Positions 29,516 to 40,763 of a stretch of 64,000 nucleotides of DNA are shown here, one piece after another. The notes below the pieces were generated by a model, which saw nothing but the letters and a program-made list of their open reading frames with translations, ran no database searches and was not told the origin of the DNA. The stretch comes from an uncultured Erythrobacter sp. (GTDB lineage: Bacteria; Pseudomonadota; Alphaproteobacteria; Sphingomonadales; Sphingomonadaceae): positions 2,442,501 through 2,506,500 of the forward strand of contig CANMTU010000001.1 of the NCBI GenBank assembly GCA_947501005.1, read 5' to 3'. Every line of letters starts with the position of its first letter. Positions within the stretch are counted from its first letter, which is position 1. A program made the translations under genes and the position numbers.

Positions 29516-30543
29516 GCCTGCGCCTTACGCAGGCCTTGCCGGCGCTCCTCGCCGCGCTTTCGCTGGGGGGCTGTGCGACCGGTGCGGTGCTAGCCGACCG
29601 GACGATGGCGCCGGTGCTCGATCGCGCGCTGCAACGCCAGGCGGTAGGCGTGCAGCAACAGCAGCCGGTCTTCACCCTGCCCCCGGTACAAGAGGCGGCT
29701 CCCGCCCCCACCGCGATGAATGCGGAGCCATCGCCAGCCGTGCGCTGGCTCTATGGTTCGGGCGAGAGTGCGGCGGCTTCGATCCAGACCTACCGGCAAC
29801 TTGCAGATTACGGCGCGCGTGCCGCGGCGACGCCGCCCGCGCAATCGGTGGCCATGGGGATGCCGGATGTGGAGGAAGGTGTCGGCACCGCCTCGTGCCG
29901 CACCCGCGATGGCGGGCGCAAGCCGCTCGCCGTGGTGTTCGACGCCGATGAAACCGTGTTGCTCAACCGGGGCCACGAATACTGGCGTTCGGGCACCGGG
30001 GCACCGTTTTCGGCCGATAGCTGGTCGCAATGGGAACGCGACGGGATCACGCAGGTCGCCCCCGTGCCCGGTGCGCTGAACACGGTCCGCGCCCTGCGCG
30101 CGGCAGGCATTACGCCGATCTACAACACCAACCGCTCGATCGAGAACGCCAAGGGCACGATCGCGGCGCTGGCCGCTGCCGGTTTCGGCGAGACGGTGGT
30201 GGGCGAGGACCTGTTCCTGCGCGGCATGGATTCAACCGGCAGCAACAAGGACGCCCGGCGCGCCCGGATTGCCGAACGGTTCTGCGTCATTGCGCTGGTG
30301 GGCGACAATCTGGGCGACTTCGCCGACGCCTTCAACGCGCGCGAACTGGGCATACAGGAACGGCGGCGCCTGGCCGGGCGCGGCGAATATGCGCAGCTGT
30401 GGGGCAATGGCTGGTTCCTCCTGGCCAACCCGGTTTATGGCGCGTTCGATCGCGGAACCCTGGACGAGGTTTTCCCTCCCGACGCGCGGTGGAGCCCCAC
30501 ACCGGGCGCGGCGCCTGCAACTTTGAACGAAGGCACGAAATGA
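29512..30543 (+). CDS. HAD-family acid phosphatase lipoprotein (5'-nucleotidase, e(P4)-like)
   Basis: Lipobox [21 protein letters not shown] start overlapping the scoA stop. Confidence 0.85.
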   Translation: MSLRLTQALPALLAALSLGGCATGAVLADRTMAPVLDRALQRQAVGVQQQQPVFTLPPVQEAAPAPTAMNAEPSPAVRWLYGSGESAAASIQTYRQLADYGARAAATPPAQSVAMGMPDVEEGVGTASCRTRDGGRKPLAVVFDADETVLLNRGHEYWRSGTGAPFSADSWSQWERDGITQVAPVPGALNTVRALRAAGITPIYNTNRSIENAKGTIAALAAAGFGETVVGEDLFLRGMDSTGSNKDARRARIAERFCVIALVGDNLGDFADAFNARELGIQERRRLAGRGEYAQLWGNGWFLLANPVYGAFDRGTLDEVFPPDARWSPTPGAAPATLNEGTK

Positions 30544-31205
30544 GCGATACTGCAGACACGATCGGCTGGGACCGTAACCAGATGGCCGCTCGCGCCGCGC
30601 GCGAGCTGGAAGACGGGTATTACGTCAATCTGGGCATCGGTATCCCGACGCTGGTCGCCAATCACATTCCCGAAGGCATGCAGGTCACCCTGCAGAGCGA
30701 GAACGGCATGCTCGGCATCGGCCCCTTCCCCTATGAGGGCGAGGAGGATGCCGACCTTATCAATGCCGGCAAGCAGACGATCAGCGAATTGCCGCACAGC
30801 GCCTATTTCGACAGCGCGCAAAGTTTCGCCATGATCCGCGGCGGCCATATCGATCTGACCGTGCTCGGCGCAATGGAAGTGGCGCAGAACGGCGACATCG
30901 CCAACTGGATGATCCCGGGCAAGATGATCAAGGGCATGGGCGGCGCGATGGATCTGGTCGCCGGGGTGAAGAAGATCATCGTGGTGATGGACCATACGGC
31001 GAAGGACGGCAGCCCGAAATTTCTTCCCGAATGCACGCTGCCGCTGACCGGGACCGGCGTGGTGGACATGATCGTCACCAATCTCGCCGTGTTCCAGCGG
31101 CCCGACCATCACAGCGATTTCCGCTTGATCGAACTCGCCCCCGGCGTTTCGGCCGAGGATGTCGCCCGGCAGACCACCGCGCGCTACGAGGTGGCGCTGG
31201 GCTGA
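30540..31205 (+). CDS. scoB: 3-oxoacid CoA-transferase subunit B
   Basis: [18 protein letters not shown]-like, [16 protein letters not shown] overlap with upstream phosphatase. Confidence 0.92.
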   Translation: MSDTADTIGWDRNQMAARAARELEDGYYVNLGIGIPTLVANHIPEGMQVTLQSENGMLGIGPFPYEGEEDADLINAGKQTISELPHSAYFDSAQSFAMIRGGHIDLTVLGAMEVAQNGDIANWMIPGKMIKGMGGAMDLVAGVKKIIVVMDHTAKDGSPKFLPECTLPLTGTGVVDMIVTNLAVFQRPDHHSDFRLIELAPGVSAEDVARQTTARYEVALG

Positions 31206-31213
31206 CGGCGCCG

Positions 31214-32359
31214 ATGGCCGACTGGCTGGAGATCCCGCGCAATCCGCACGCGCCGCTGGCCGGGATGCGGGTGCTGGATCTGGCGCGCGTGCTGGCGGGG
31301 CCGTTCTGCGGGCAGATCCTCGCCGATCTCGGGGCGGACGTTATCAAGGTCGAAAGCCCGGACGGCGATCAGACGCGGCAATGGGGGCCGCCCTTCATCA
31401 CGCATGATGGCGAACGGACCGCCGCCTATTACCATGCCTGCAATCGCGGCAAACGCGGCATCGTCGCCGATTTCCGCCAAGCCGCCGATCTGGAGCGGGT
31501 GATGGCGCTGGCCGCGGGGGCGGACGTGGTGCTCGAGAATTTCAAGCCGGGCACGCTGGACCGGTTCGGCCTGGGTTACGCGCAACTGGCCCAGACCAAT
31601 CCCGCCCTCGTCTATTGCTCGATTACCGGTTTCGGGCAGACCGGGCCGAGGCGGGACGAGCCGGGCTACGATTTCGTCGTGCAGGCGATGAGCGGGATGA
31701 TGTCGCTGACCGGGGAACCGGATGGCGAGCCGATGAAGCACGGGCTGTCGATCAGCGACCTGTCCTGTGCCCTGTGGTCGGCCAATGCCATTCAGGCGGC
31801 GCTGTTGATGCGGCAGCGCACCGGCACGGGGCAATGGATCGACATGAGCCTGTTCGATTGCTCGGTCGGCCTGCTGGCCAATCAAGCGATGACCTATTTC
31901 GCCAGCGGCGCCAATCCACCCCGGATGGGCAATGCCCATGCGCAGGTCAGCGCCTATGGCGTGTTCCCGACGCAGGACGGGCCGGTGGTGCTGGCCCCGG
32001 CGAACGATGGCCTGTTCCGCAAGCTGCTAAAGGTGCTGGCGCGCGGCGACCTGCTCGACGATACCCGATTTGCCATCAATGAGGGCCGCATCGCCCACCG
32101 TGCGCTGATCGACGGGATCATCGCCGGCGAAACCGCCGGTTGGTCGCGGCAGACCCTGCTGGATGCGTGCGCCGAAGCCGGTATCCCCGCCGGGCCGATC
32201 AACGATCTCGACCAGGTCATGACGGACCCGCAGACGCAGGCGCGGGGTATGGCGATCGACTTGGACGGCGTTCCAGGCCTGCGCAGCCCGTTCCGCTTTT
32301 CGGACGCGGCGCTGGCGCTCGATGCACCGTCCCCCCGGCATGGGAAGCACGCCGAATAA
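31214..32359 (+). CDS. CaiB/BaiF family CoA-transferase
   Basis: PLAGMRVLDLARVLAGPFCGQILADLGADVIKVESP. Confidence 0.93.
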   Translation: MADWLEIPRNPHAPLAGMRVLDLARVLAGPFCGQILADLGADVIKVESPDGDQTRQWGPPFITHDGERTAAYYHACNRGKRGIVADFRQAADLERVMALAAGADVVLENFKPGTLDRFGLGYAQLAQTNPALVYCSITGFGQTGPRRDEPGYDFVVQAMSGMMSLTGEPDGEPMKHGLSISDLSCALWSANAIQAALLMRQRTGTGQWIDMSLFDCSVGLLANQAMTYFASGANPPRMGNAHAQVSAYGVFPTQDGPVVLAPANDGLFRKLLKVLARGDLLDDTRFAINEGRIAHRALIDGIIAGETAGWSRQTLLDACAEAGIPAGPINDLDQVMTDPQTQARGMAIDLDGVPGLRSPFRFSDAALALDAPSPRHGKHAE

Positions 32360-32384
32360 TCATCTACGCTTGACGCTTCGCTCT

Positions 32385-32402
32385 TTTCTGTATAGACAGA
32401 AA
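32385..32402. promoter_or_regulatory. 18-bp palindrome TTTCTGTATAGACAGAAA, candidate operator
   Basis: Inverted repeat TTTCTGT-N4-ACAGAAA; overlaps a TATAGA -10-like hexamer, 23 bp upstream of the GbsR/MarR-like ATG. Confidence 0.6.
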
Positions 32403-32424
32403 TTCAAGAAATGGAGCCGATCCC

Positions 32425-32967
32425 TTGGCCGACATCATGGACATCCCCGAAGCGCGCGCCTTCATCCTCCACTGGGGGGAGATGGGCAGTCAGTGGGGGG
32501 TCAACCGTTCGGTGGCGCAGGTTCACGCGCTCCTCTACCTTTCCGATCGTCCGCGCCATGCCGAGGATATCTGCGAGAAACTCGGCCTCGCGCGTTCCAA
32601 CGTCTCGAACGGGCTGAAGGAATTGCAGTCCTATGCGATCGTGCGCCGTGTTCACGTGGAAGGCGACCGGCGCGATCATTTCACCGCCGAGACGGATCTG
32701 TGGGACATGCTGCTCAAGATCGCCGCCGAACGCAAACGGCGCGAAATCGACCCGACCATCCAGCTGCTCGGCGAGCTGGCCGACAGTCTCGAAGGGCGCG
32801 CCGATGTGCCGGCGCACATCCGCGAGCGGATCGGGCGTATGCACGATTTTATCGGCACGCTCGCCGATTGGTACGCCGATATCCGCCGCCTGCCCAAGGC
32901 GACACTCGTCACCCTGATGAAGCTTGGCAGCAGGATCACCCGCTTCCTGCCCGGCTCCAAGCCCTGA
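32425..32967 (+). CDS. GbsR/MarR family transcriptional regulator
   Basis: WGEMGSQWGVNRSVAQVHALLYLSDRPRHAEDICEKLGLARSNVSNGLKEL. Confidence 0.88.
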   Translation: MADIMDIPEARAFILHWGEMGSQWGVNRSVAQVHALLYLSDRPRHAEDICEKLGLARSNVSNGLKELQSYAIVRRVHVEGDRRDHFTAETDLWDMLLKIAAERKRREIDPTIQLLGELADSLEGRADVPAHIRERIGRMHDFIGTLADWYADIRRLPKATLVTLMKLGSRITRFLPGSKP

Positions 32968-33015
32968 GCAACTGAAAGGAGATCGCCGCTGACCGACCCG
33001 AAATGCGACTGCCTA

Positions 33016-33033
33016 TTTCTGTAATTACCGAAA
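33016..33033. promoter_or_regulatory. 18-bp near-palindrome TTTCTGTAATTACCGAAA, candidate operator
   Basis: Matches the palindrome at 32385 at 14/18 positions; just upstream of ORF 33047. Confidence 0.55.
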
Positions 33034-33046
33034 CAGGAGAAACATC

Positions 33047-33454
33047 ATGTATCTCGTTCCCGCATACATCGTCTATCTGCTCGTCAGCGTCGGCCTTACC
33101 ATCTGGGTCGCGCGCACGCTGTCCCGGAACGGCATCGTCTTTCTGAAGGAATGCTTCGGGCATGACGACATGCTTGCCCGGTCCACCAACCACCTGCTGG
33201 TCGTCGGCTTCTATCTCGTCAATCTTGGCTGGATATTGCTGACCTTGCGGTTCGGGCGCGCGCCGGAAAGCGTGGCCGACACGATCCGCTTCCTCTCCAG
33301 CAAGATCGGCCTCGTCGTCGTGGTGCTGGGCGCGATGCACTTCTTCAACATGAATGCCATCGCCAAGTTCGGACGCAAGGTCGGCCAGTGGCTGCGCGAG
33401 GACGCCTTCGGCAATCCGCAGGAAGAAGCGGCACGAAACGTCGTCCTGCGCTGA
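33047..33454 (+). CDS. Small integral membrane protein of unknown function
   Basis: 135 aa with about three hydrophobic segments; good RBS spacing. Confidence 0.75.
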   Translation: MYLVPAYIVYLLVSVGLTIWVARTLSRNGIVFLKECFGHDDMLARSTNHLLVVGFYLVNLGWILLTLRFGRAPESVADTIRFLSSKIGLVVVVLGAMHFFNMNAIAKFGRKVGQWLREDAFGNPQEEAARNVVLR

Positions 33455-33473
33455 GCGCGGACCGACAAACCAG

Positions 33474-33501
33474 AAAGGGCGGCCCTTGCGAGCCGCCCTT
33501 T
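33474..33501. terminator. Bidirectional hairpin terminator between convergent genes
   Basis: AAAGGGCGGC-ccttgcga-GCCGCCCTTT. Confidence 0.8.
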
Positions 33502-33506
33502 TCGTG

Positions 33507-34754
33507 TCAGCCGACCGCCGCCTTGAGATCATCGACCAGATCGGTCCGCTCCCACGGGAAACGGTCGCCTTCCGCCTGCCGCCCGAAATGGCCGTAGGCG
33601 GCGGTTTCGCGGTAGATCGGCTTGTTCAGTTCGAGATGGGTGCGGATCGCGCGCGGGGTCAGCCCGCCGAGCTTCTCGATCCCGCGAATGGCCTTCTCCA
33701 GCCCCTCGTCGGTCACGCCGTCCGCCGCCGTGCCATGCGTATCGACATAGAGCGAGAGCGGCTTCGACACGCCGATGGCGTAGGACAGCTGGATCGTGCA
33801 GCGCCGGGCGAGGCCGGCTGCGACGATGTTCTTGGCCAGATAGCGGGTGATGTAGGCCGCGCTGCGATCGACCTTGGTCGGATCCTTGCCGCTGAACGCG
33901 CCGCCGCCATGCGGAGCCGCGCCGCCATAGGTGTCGACAATGATCTTGCGCCCGGTCAGGCCGGCATCACCGTCCGGCCCGCCGATCTCGAAGGCACCGG
34001 TGGGATTGATGTGCCATTCGGTCGCCTCGCTGACCCACCCATCGGGCAGGATCTCGCGCACCACGCCCTGAACATAGTCCTTGAGCTCGGCTTCCTTCTC
34101 ACCCTCGTGATAGCCTTGCCCGTGCTGGGTCGAGACGACGATGGCCGTGCATTCGACCGGCTTGCCGTTCTCGTAGCGCAGCGAAAGCTGGCTCTTGGCG
34201 TCAGGCTCCAGGAACGGCGCCGCCCCGCTCTTGCGGTCGGCCGCCAGCCGTTCGAGGATCTTGTGGCTGTAATCCAGTGTCGCCGGCATCAGGTCGGGCG
34301 TCTCGTCGCAGGCGAAGCCGAACATGATGCCCTGGTCGCCCGCACCTTCGTCCTTGTTCGAGCCTTCGGCACCGGCATCGACGCCCTGCGCGATCTCGAC
34401 CGACTGGCCGTGCAGGTGATTCTCGAAGGTTAGCGTTTCCCAGTGGAAGCCGCTTTGCTCGTACCCGATGTCCTTCACCGTGCGGCGCACCGCGCTTTCA
34501 ATTTCGTCACGCGCGCCGGGCGCCCAGTAATGGTTGAACTTCCAGTCCTCACGCTCGCGATCGTACATCGGCTTGCAGCGGATTTCGCCGGACAGGACGA
34601 CGCGCTGGGTCGTCGTCATGGTTTCGCACGCGATGCGCGATTCCGGGTCCTTCGCCAGCATCAGGTCGACGATCGCATCGCTGATCTGGTCCGACACCTT
34701 GTCAGGATGGCCTTCGGAAACGCTTTCGGACGTGAACAGGTAATTGGTGCGCAT
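33507..34754 (-). CDS. metK: S-adenosylmethionine synthetase
   Basis: [48 protein letters not shown]. Confidence 0.97.
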   Translation of the reverse strand: MRTNYLFTSESVSEGHPDKVSDQISDAIVDLMLAKDPESRIACETMTTTQRVVLSGEIRCKPMYDREREDWKFNHYWAPGARDEIESAVRRTVKDIGYEQSGFHWETLTFENHLHGQSVEIAQGVDAGAEGSNKDEGAGDQGIMFGFACDETPDLMPATLDYSHKILERLAADRKSGAAPFLEPDAKSQLSLRYENGKPVECTAIVVSTQHGQGYHEGEKEAELKDYVQGVVREILPDGWVSEATEWHINPTGAFEIGGPDGDAGLTGRKIIVDTYGGAAPHGGGAFSGKDPTKVDRSAAYITRYLAKNIVAAGLARRCTIQLSYAIGVSKPLSLYVDTHGTAADGVTDEGLEKAIRGIEKLGGLTPRAIRTHLELNKPIYRETAAYGHFGRQAEGDRFPWERTDLVDDLKAAVG

Positions 34755-34789
34755 CGAAACCCCGCAGATATGGAAATATAAAGAAAGCT

Positions 34790-36424
34790 TTATGTGTTGC
34801 GGGACTGGTAACGACCCATGAGGCGCAAGGCAACCAGTGATGCCGCCATCAGCACCGTGCCCCAGATCAGCGTGAGCCAATGGCCGAGCTGGGCGAACGG
34901 CGTGGTCGCGGCGGCAGGCGGCACCAGCGTATCGATCCGCGCGGCTGCATTACGGCCGATATATTCGCGCACCACGCCGCGCGCATCGATCACCGCGCTG
35001 ATCCCGGTCGTGGTGGCACGCAGCACCGGCAGCCCCTCTTCCGCCGCGCGCATGCGGGCCTGGGCGAGATGCTGGGGCGGGCCGAATTCGCCGAACCACC
35101 CGTCGTTCGAGGGATTGAAGATGTAGTCCGGCCGGTTGGCCCGTTCGGTCACCTCGCCCGAGAACACGATCTCGTAACAGATCTGTGTGCCCACCTTGCC
35201 CCATGGTCCGAGGTCGATCGTGCGCGGCCCCGCGCCGGGGATGAAATCGAACGCCCCGGGCACGAGGCGCGACAGCCCGACCGGTTCGAGCAGGCCGCGC
35301 ATCGGCAGGTACTCGCCGTAGGGAACCAGATGCGCCTTGGCATACCGTTCGCCCAGCGTGCCGTCGGCCGAGATCGGGGTAACGACGTTGTAGGCGCCGA
35401 CCGCCGCCGCCCTGCCATCCCGCATGCCGATTTCCAGATCCTGCGTGCCGGTTAGCAGCAGGCTTCCCTCGCCGATCACCTTGCCGATGCGGAAGCGGGC
35501 GAAGGCGGGATCGCCGCCGGCGGTCATCATGTCATAATAGCGCTGGGGATACCCGTCGCGCAAATAATCGGGCACGCCGCTTTCGGGCCAGAGCACGAGG
35601 CGGCGGTCAAGCTGCCGCCCCGGCAGGCTGAGCCCGCCGATCCGCTGGAACTGTTCCTCGTACAGCGCGGGATCGTCCATCTCCGCCTGCTGGAAATTCG
35701 GCTGCACCAGCGTGAGCGGGAGGGCGCCCTGCCGCCCCGCCCCGGCCGGCCAGTAGACCATGGCGGCAAGCGCGATGCAGATAGCGCCGACAGGCAGGAA
35801 CCGCCGTCGCATCAGCAGGGCGACGAGGATGCCGCACAGCGCCACGAGCAGGCCGGAAAGGGCATAGGTTCCGAGGTAGGGAAGAATGCGTCCGAAGCCC
35901 GGCCGGTCCCACGGCCCCAGAATCGCGAGCGAGAACGGCCCCCAGGCATAGCCGGTGAAGACCCAGCTGCGGAACCACTCGGCCGCGATCCAGCATGCGC
36001 CGAATGCGAGAGCGAAGGGGGTCAGCCCGCCCCGGCGGGCGATCAGCCACGCGGCCAATGTGGCGAAAGCGGGCCATACCGCGAGGTAGCACGACAGCAG
36101 CGGCACGGCCGCCCATCCCAGCACGGCGGGCATGTTGGCCTGATAGGTGAACGCCGTGGCGATCCAGTTGTTGGTGACCGTGAACAGGGCGACCCCGAAC
36201 AGCCACCCGTTGAGGAACGCTACCTTCCCGCTCGCGCTGCGCCAGGCGAGCCATACGAAGGCCCCCATCGCGGCGAGCGCCACGGGCCACAGATGCAGGG
36301 GCTGGAACCCAAGGGCTGCCAGTCCGCCGAGCAGCAGCGACGACCAGCGCGGGTGCCGCAGCGGCCATGCGACGGCATTGCCCTGCGACGCTTCGTCTTT
36401 CGTGCGGGACGACAGACCGTGCAT
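34790..36424 (-). CDS. lnt: Apolipoprotein N-acyltransferase
   Basis: Multi-TM N-terminus + carbon-nitrogen hydrolase domain ([29 protein letters not shown]). Confidence 0.93.
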   Translation of the reverse strand: MHGLSSRTKDEASQGNAVAWPLRHPRWSSLLLGGLAALGFQPLHLWPVALAAMGAFVWLAWRSASGKVAFLNGWLFGVALFTVTNNWIATAFTYQANMPAVLGWAAVPLLSCYLAVWPAFATLAAWLIARRGGLTPFALAFGACWIAAEWFRSWVFTGYAWGPFSLAILGPWDRPGFGRILPYLGTYALSGLLVALCGILVALLMRRRFLPVGAICIALAAMVYWPAGAGRQGALPLTLVQPNFQQAEMDDPALYEEQFQRIGGLSLPGRQLDRRLVLWPESGVPDYLRDGYPQRYYDMMTAGGDPAFARFRIGKVIGEGSLLLTGTQDLEIGMRDGRAAAVGAYNVVTPISADGTLGERYAKAHLVPYGEYLPMRGLLEPVGLSRLVPGAFDFIPGAGPRTIDLGPWGKVGTQICYEIVFSGEVTERANRPDYIFNPSNDGWFGEFGPPQHLAQARMRAAEEGLPVLRATTTGISAVIDARGVVREYIGRNAAARIDTLVPPAAATTPFAQLGHWLTLIWGTVLMAASLVALRLMGRYQSRNT

Positions 36425-36437
36425 CCGGCGAAGGGTC

Positions 36438-37160
36438 CTAACCGGCGACGCCGACCTCGGCGTCATCCTCCTGCTTGCGGCGGCGGCGACGCGGGGCGGG
36501 CTTTTCCTCGTCTTCGCCCTTGCCGATCGGCGGCGGCAGGGCCGCAGCGTCGATCTCGCCGGCCGCACCGGAGGCGGCAGCGGATTGCGCATCGTCGGCC
36601 TTGCGCGGTTTGCGCGGGGCGCGGCGCTTCTTGGGTTCCTCGGCGGATTTCACGAAGGGGTTGTCGGCGGCCTCGAACGCATCGCCGGTTTCGCCGCCAT
36701 TCGCCTCGGGCCTGGAGCGAGAGGTGCGGGTGCGGGCCGGTTGCCGCTCCTCCCCACCGTCGCTGTCGGCGCGGCGCGCGCGCGGCTGGCGCGCGGGGCG
36801 ACGGTCGTTCTCGTCCTCGTCGCCGTCGTCGTCATTGTCCTGCCGGTCGTTGTACTGGCGATCGTTGTTGTACTGGCGATCGTCGCTGGACTGGCGATCG
36901 TCGTCGCGCCGGGGGCGGCCTTCGTCCTGCCGGACCTTGTTGTCGGCCAGGACCCGGAAATAGTGGTCCGCGAATTGCAGATAGTATTCCGCCTGCACCC
37001 GGTCGCCGTGATGCTGGGCGTCCTGCGCCAGCTTCTTGTACTTGTCGAGCATCTGGGGCGCGTTGCCCCGGGCGCGGCTGTCGATCCGGTTGCCCGAATT
37101 GCCGCCGCCCTGATTGCGGTTACCGCGTCCGCGACGACGGTTATTGCGATTGTTGTTCAA
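36438..37160 (-). CDS. DUF4167 domain protein with low-complexity charged tail
   Basis: NNNRNNRRRGRGNRN...LDKYKKLAQDAQHHGDRVQAEYYLQFADHYFRVL. Confidence 0.88.
   Translation of the reverse strand: MNNNRNNRRRGRGNRNQGGGNSGNRIDSRARGNAPQMLDKYKKLAQDAQHHGDRVQAEYYLQFADHYFRVLADNKVRQDEGRPRRDDDRQSSDDRQYNNDRQYNDRQDNDDDGDEDENDRRPARQPRARRADSDGGEERQPARTRTSRSRPEANGGETGDAFEAADNPFVKSAEEPKKRRAPRKPRKADDAQSAAASGAAGEIDAAALPPPIGKGEDEEKPAPRRRRRKQEDDAEVGVAG
36851..36904. repeat. 18-bp tandem repeat (about 3 units) within the DUF4167 gene
   Basis: tgtactggcgatcgttgt / tgtactggcgatcgtcgc / tggactggcgatcgtcgt; encodes DDRQYNNDRQYNDRQ-like repeat. Confidence 0.75.
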
Positions 37161-37407
37161 GGGTATCGATCCTCATTCATGGCGCGGCGCGAACCACCGG
37201 TTCGCATCTGGCCGCGTTCCCCCTCGCGCGCATGGTACGACCATGCGCCAGCTCCGCTTTCCTACAAGGTATGCGCTGCCTTCTGGCGGCGCACCTGAAC
37301 TGCAATGTCGGAGCACGACCCTGCGGAAATACGATCCATATCCCGCAAGTCTTGAACGAGAGGTAATCGCACCCGATCCATTTGCCAACCCCTTTATGCG
37401 CGGCCCT

Positions 37408-38241
37408 TCATGAAAGCACCAGCGCACGAGGCCGCCCGGCCAGATCGCGGCGCAGGGCGACGGCGAACCCCTGAAGGGCGAACAGCGCGGTCACCGCCTC
37501 GGCCTGCCCGGCCCCGATCTCGAACACCGCCGCCCCGCCCGGTCTCATCAAAGCGCGGATTTGGGGGGCGAGGCGGCGATAATCGTCGAGGCCCTCGGCG
37601 CCCGCGAACAGCGCCGAATGCGGTTCGTGGTCCGCCACGTCGGGATCGAGCGCAGCGCCGCTTTCGACATAGGGGGGATTGCAGAGCACGAGGTCGAACA
37701 ATCCGAGATGATCGCGCCACCCCGGCAGCGTCCAGTCGCCCAATTCGATCTTCGCCCGGTCCGCCAGGCCGAGACGCGCCGCATTGCGCCGCGCCACGGC
37801 GACCGCGCCCTCGCTGGCATCGAGGGCCACGCCCTGCGCATCGGGCCACAGATCGAGCGCGACCAGCAGCAGCGCCCCGGTCCCGGTGCCGAGATCGAGG
37901 ATCCGGCGCGGCGGGGCGCGATCGGGGAACAGCGCGCGGGCGGCGTCGATCAGCGTCTCGCTGTCGCCCCGCGGGATCAGCGTGGCGGGCGTCACTTCGA
38001 AATCGAGGCCGTAGAATTCCTGATGCCCGACGATATGCGCCACGGGTTCGCGCCCCATGCGTCGTTCGATCAATGCCTCGAACCGCGCGGGTACCGGATC
38101 GCGCATTATGTGCAGCAACAGGTGCGACCGGCTGGCACCCAAAGCATGGGCCATCAGCAGTTCGGCATCGAGGCGGGGGGTGTCGCTGGTGTGCGACAGG
38201 CGCTCCGTCGCATGGCGCAGCGCCCTGCCGACCGTCACCAC
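37408..38241 (-). CDS. prmC: Peptide chain release factor N5-glutamine methyltransferase
   Basis: LDLGTGTGALLLVAL, LVLCNPPYVESG; adjacent to prfA. Confidence 0.95.
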   Translation of the reverse strand: MVTVGRALRHATERLSHTSDTPRLDAELLMAHALGASRSHLLLHIMRDPVPARFEALIERRMGREPVAHIVGHQEFYGLDFEVTPATLIPRGDSETLIDAARALFPDRAPPRRILDLGTGTGALLLVALDLWPDAQGVALDASEGAVAVARRNAARLGLADRAKIELGDWTLPGWRDHLGLFDLVLCNPPYVESGAALDPDVADHEPHSALFAGAEGLDDYRRLAPQIRALMRPGGAAVFEIGAGQAEAVTALFALQGFAVALRRDLAGRPRALVLS

Positions 38242-38242
38242 C

Positions 38243-39310
38243 TTAATCCTCCAGCGCCGCCAGCCGCTTCGCCTCGTCTTCTGCGATCAGCGCGTCAACC
38301 AGCTCGCCCAGCCCAGGTCCGGCGATGATTTCGGGCAGCTTGTGCAAGGTCAGGCCGATGCGATGATCGGTCACCCGACCTTGCGGGTAATTGTAGGTGC
38401 GGATGCGTTCGGAGCGGTCGCCGCTGCCGACCATGGCGCGGCGCGCCTCGGCCTCTGCGCCCTGCGTCGCCTCGCGCTCCGCTTCGTAGAGCCGGGCGCG
38501 CAGGACCTGCATCGCCTTTTCGCGGTTCTTGTGCTGGCTGCGCCCGTCCTGGCAGGTGACCACCGTGCCGGTGGGAAGGTGGGTGATGCGGATCGCGCTG
38601 TCGGTCGTGTTGACGTGCTGGCCGCCCGCCCCGCTCGAGCGATAGGTGTCGATCTTGAGGTCGCCGGCATCGATCTGCACGTCGACCTCGTCCGGCTCGG
38701 GCAGGACGGCGACCGTCGCGGCCGAGGTGTGGATGCGCCCCCCGCTTTCGGTTTCCGGCACACGCTGCACCCGGTGGACACCGCTTTCGAATTTCAGCTT
38801 CGCGAACACGCCCTTGCCGGCGACGTTGGCGACGATTTCCTTGAAGCCGCCGACTTCGCTGGCATTCATGCTGACCGGCTCGACCTGCCAGCCCTGTTCG
38901 GCGGCGAAACGTTCGTACATGCGATAAAGGTCGCCGGCGAACAGCGCCGCCTCGTCGCCGCCGGTGCCGGCCCGGATTTCGAGCATGGCGGGCTTGGCAT
39001 CGGCACTGTCACGCGGCAACATCGCGAGCGACAGCGCGCGTTCCATTTCTGGCAGCGCCTTGCGCAGGCTTTCCAGCTCTTCTTCCGCCATCGCGCGCAT
39101 TTCCGGATCGGCGAGCATGTCTTCCAGCTCGCCCATCTCTTCGCGCGCAGCCCTGACCCGAGCTGCGACGAGGGCGACCGGTTCCAGCTCGGCATAATCG
39201 CGTGAGGCCTGAACGAAGGCATCCCCCTCGAGCTGGCCGGATGCCATCCGCGCCTCGAGTTCGGCGAAGCGATGGGCGATCTGTTGGAGGCGTTCGGCGG
39301 GGATGGTCAT
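38243..39310 (-). CDS. prfA: Peptide chain release factor 1
   Basis: [24 protein letters not shown] motif. Confidence 0.97.
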   Translation of the reverse strand: MTIPAERLQQIAHRFAELEARMASGQLEGDAFVQASRDYAELEPVALVAARVRAAREEMGELEDMLADPEMRAMAEEELESLRKALPEMERALSLAMLPRDSADAKPAMLEIRAGTGGDEAALFAGDLYRMYERFAAEQGWQVEPVSMNASEVGGFKEIVANVAGKGVFAKLKFESGVHRVQRVPETESGGRIHTSAATVAVLPEPDEVDVQIDAGDLKIDTYRSSGAGGQHVNTTDSAIRITHLPTGTVVTCQDGRSQHKNREKAMQVLRARLYEAEREATQGAEAEARRAMVGSGDRSERIRTYNYPQGRVTDHRIGLTLHKLPEIIAGPGLGELVDALIAEDEAKRLAALED

Positions 39311-39327
39311 TCGGTCATTCTCTTACA

Positions 39328-39418
39328 CGTCATGCTGATCCTGGTTCAGCATCCAGTTCTCAGCCTTCGATGAAGCCAAGTGAGGAAAGATGGACCCTGA
39401 AACAAGTTCAAGGTGACG
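39328..39418. repeat. Intergenic imperfect inverted repeat (REP/MITE-like)
   Basis: Arms CGTCATGCTGATCCTGGTTCAGCATCCA (39328-39355) and revcomp of TGGACCCTGAAACAAGTTCAAGGTGACG (39391-39418) agree at about 20/28 positions. Confidence 0.7.
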
Positions 39419-39432
39419 GGTTGCATCGAAAC

Positions 39433-40680
39433 TTATGCGTAAGGCTTTATGGCTTGCAACACCGGAGCATCTGAATTCTCGTGCGACACACTGTGCCCCA
39501 TGTTCTGTTGCAAGGAAACGATCACGTCATGCGGCTTCTTCTTCGCTTTGTCGAAGCGCTTCCGATTGGATCCTTCAGCGATCAATTCCGCTGAAAACCC
39601 TTGTTCGCGGACGCTTCGCATCAAGCCGAACGCTTCCGTCAGGCGGGTGTCATCCTCGACCACGACGATGAGATCGCTCGAGCTTTCCGTCGGCTCCCCC
39701 ACCAGCATCGCCAGCCGCTCGATCCCCGCAGCCCAGCCGACCGCCGGCGTCGGCGCGCCGCCAAGCGATTCCATCAGCCCATCATAGCGCCCGCCGCCCA
39801 GCACCGTGCTCTGCGAGCCGAGCTTCGACGCTGCCTCGCTGCCCTCGTCCGGAATGAACTCGAACGCGGTGTGCCGGTAATAATCCAGCCCGCGAACCAG
39901 ACCATCGGCGCGTGTCCACTTCACCCCCGCCGCATCCAGCCCGCTCGTCACCGCCTCGAAGAACGCGCGCGCATCGTCAGACAGGAACTGGTCGATTTTT
40001 GGCGCGTCGGCCACGAACGCCCGGTCGCGCCGGTCCTTGGAATCGAGAATGCGCAGCGGGTTCTTCTCCAGCCGCTCCTGCGAATCCTCGCTCAATTCAC
40101 CACGCACGGCGCGGAAATGCTCGACCAGCGCGGCGCGCCAGGCCTCGCGGCTGTCGCCGTCGCCCAGCGTGTTGAGGTGCAGCGTCACACCCGCGATCCC
40201 CAGCTCCTTCAGCAACTGATCGGCGAAGGCGAGCAGTTCCACGTCCGCCTGCGGTTCGGCCGCGCCGACGATCTCGGCGTCGATCTGGTGGAACTGGCGA
40301 TAGCGGCCCTTCTGCGGGCGTTCGTAGCGGAAGATCGGGCCATGGGTCGCCAGCTTGAGCGGCGCGTGCTGCTGCCAGCCATTGGTGAGGAAGGCGCGCG
40401 CGATGCCGGCGGTGAATTCAGGCCGCAGGGTCAGACTGTCGCCGCCGCGATCCTCGAACGTGTACATTTCCTTCGACACGATGTCGGTCGTCTCGCCGAT
40501 CGAGCGCGCGAACACCTCGGTCTTCTCGAACACCGGCATTTCCACCCGGCGAAAGCGATAGAGCTTGCGCACGCGTTCGAAGGTTTCGACGACGAAGGCG
40601 AAGGCTTCGGCATCGGCGCCGAAGATGTCCTGCGTACCGCGAATGGCTTGGGGGGTGCTGCGGGAGGGGGTCTTGCTCAT
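39433..40680 (-). CDS. hisS: Histidyl-tRNA synthetase
   Basis: [42 protein letters not shown]. Confidence 0.95.
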   Translation of the reverse strand: MSKTPSRSTPQAIRGTQDIFGADAEAFAFVVETFERVRKLYRFRRVEMPVFEKTEVFARSIGETTDIVSKEMYTFEDRGGDSLTLRPEFTAGIARAFLTNGWQQHAPLKLATHGPIFRYERPQKGRYRQFHQIDAEIVGAAEPQADVELLAFADQLLKELGIAGVTLHLNTLGDGDSREAWRAALVEHFRAVRGELSEDSQERLEKNPLRILDSKDRRDRAFVADAPKIDQFLSDDARAFFEAVTSGLDAAGVKWTRADGLVRGLDYYRHTAFEFIPDEGSEAASKLGSQSTVLGGGRYDGLMESLGGAPTPAVGWAAGIERLAMLVGEPTESSSDLIVVVEDDTRLTEAFGLMRSVREQGFSAELIAEGSNRKRFDKAKKKPHDVIVSLQQNMGHSVSHENSDAPVLQAIKPYA

Positions 40681-40763
40681 GATGCGCTGCGCCCTAGCGC
40701 GTTCGGTGGGAACGGAAAAGCCGCTCGTCGAGCGAAAGCTTGCCTTCGCGCAGGCGGGGCAGC

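Noticed and set aside
34755-34789. Possible SAM riboswitch upstream of metK
   Set aside because: Only ~35 nt separate lnt and metK and no SAM-II or SAM/SAH core was recognisable; lnt-metK co-transcription is simpler
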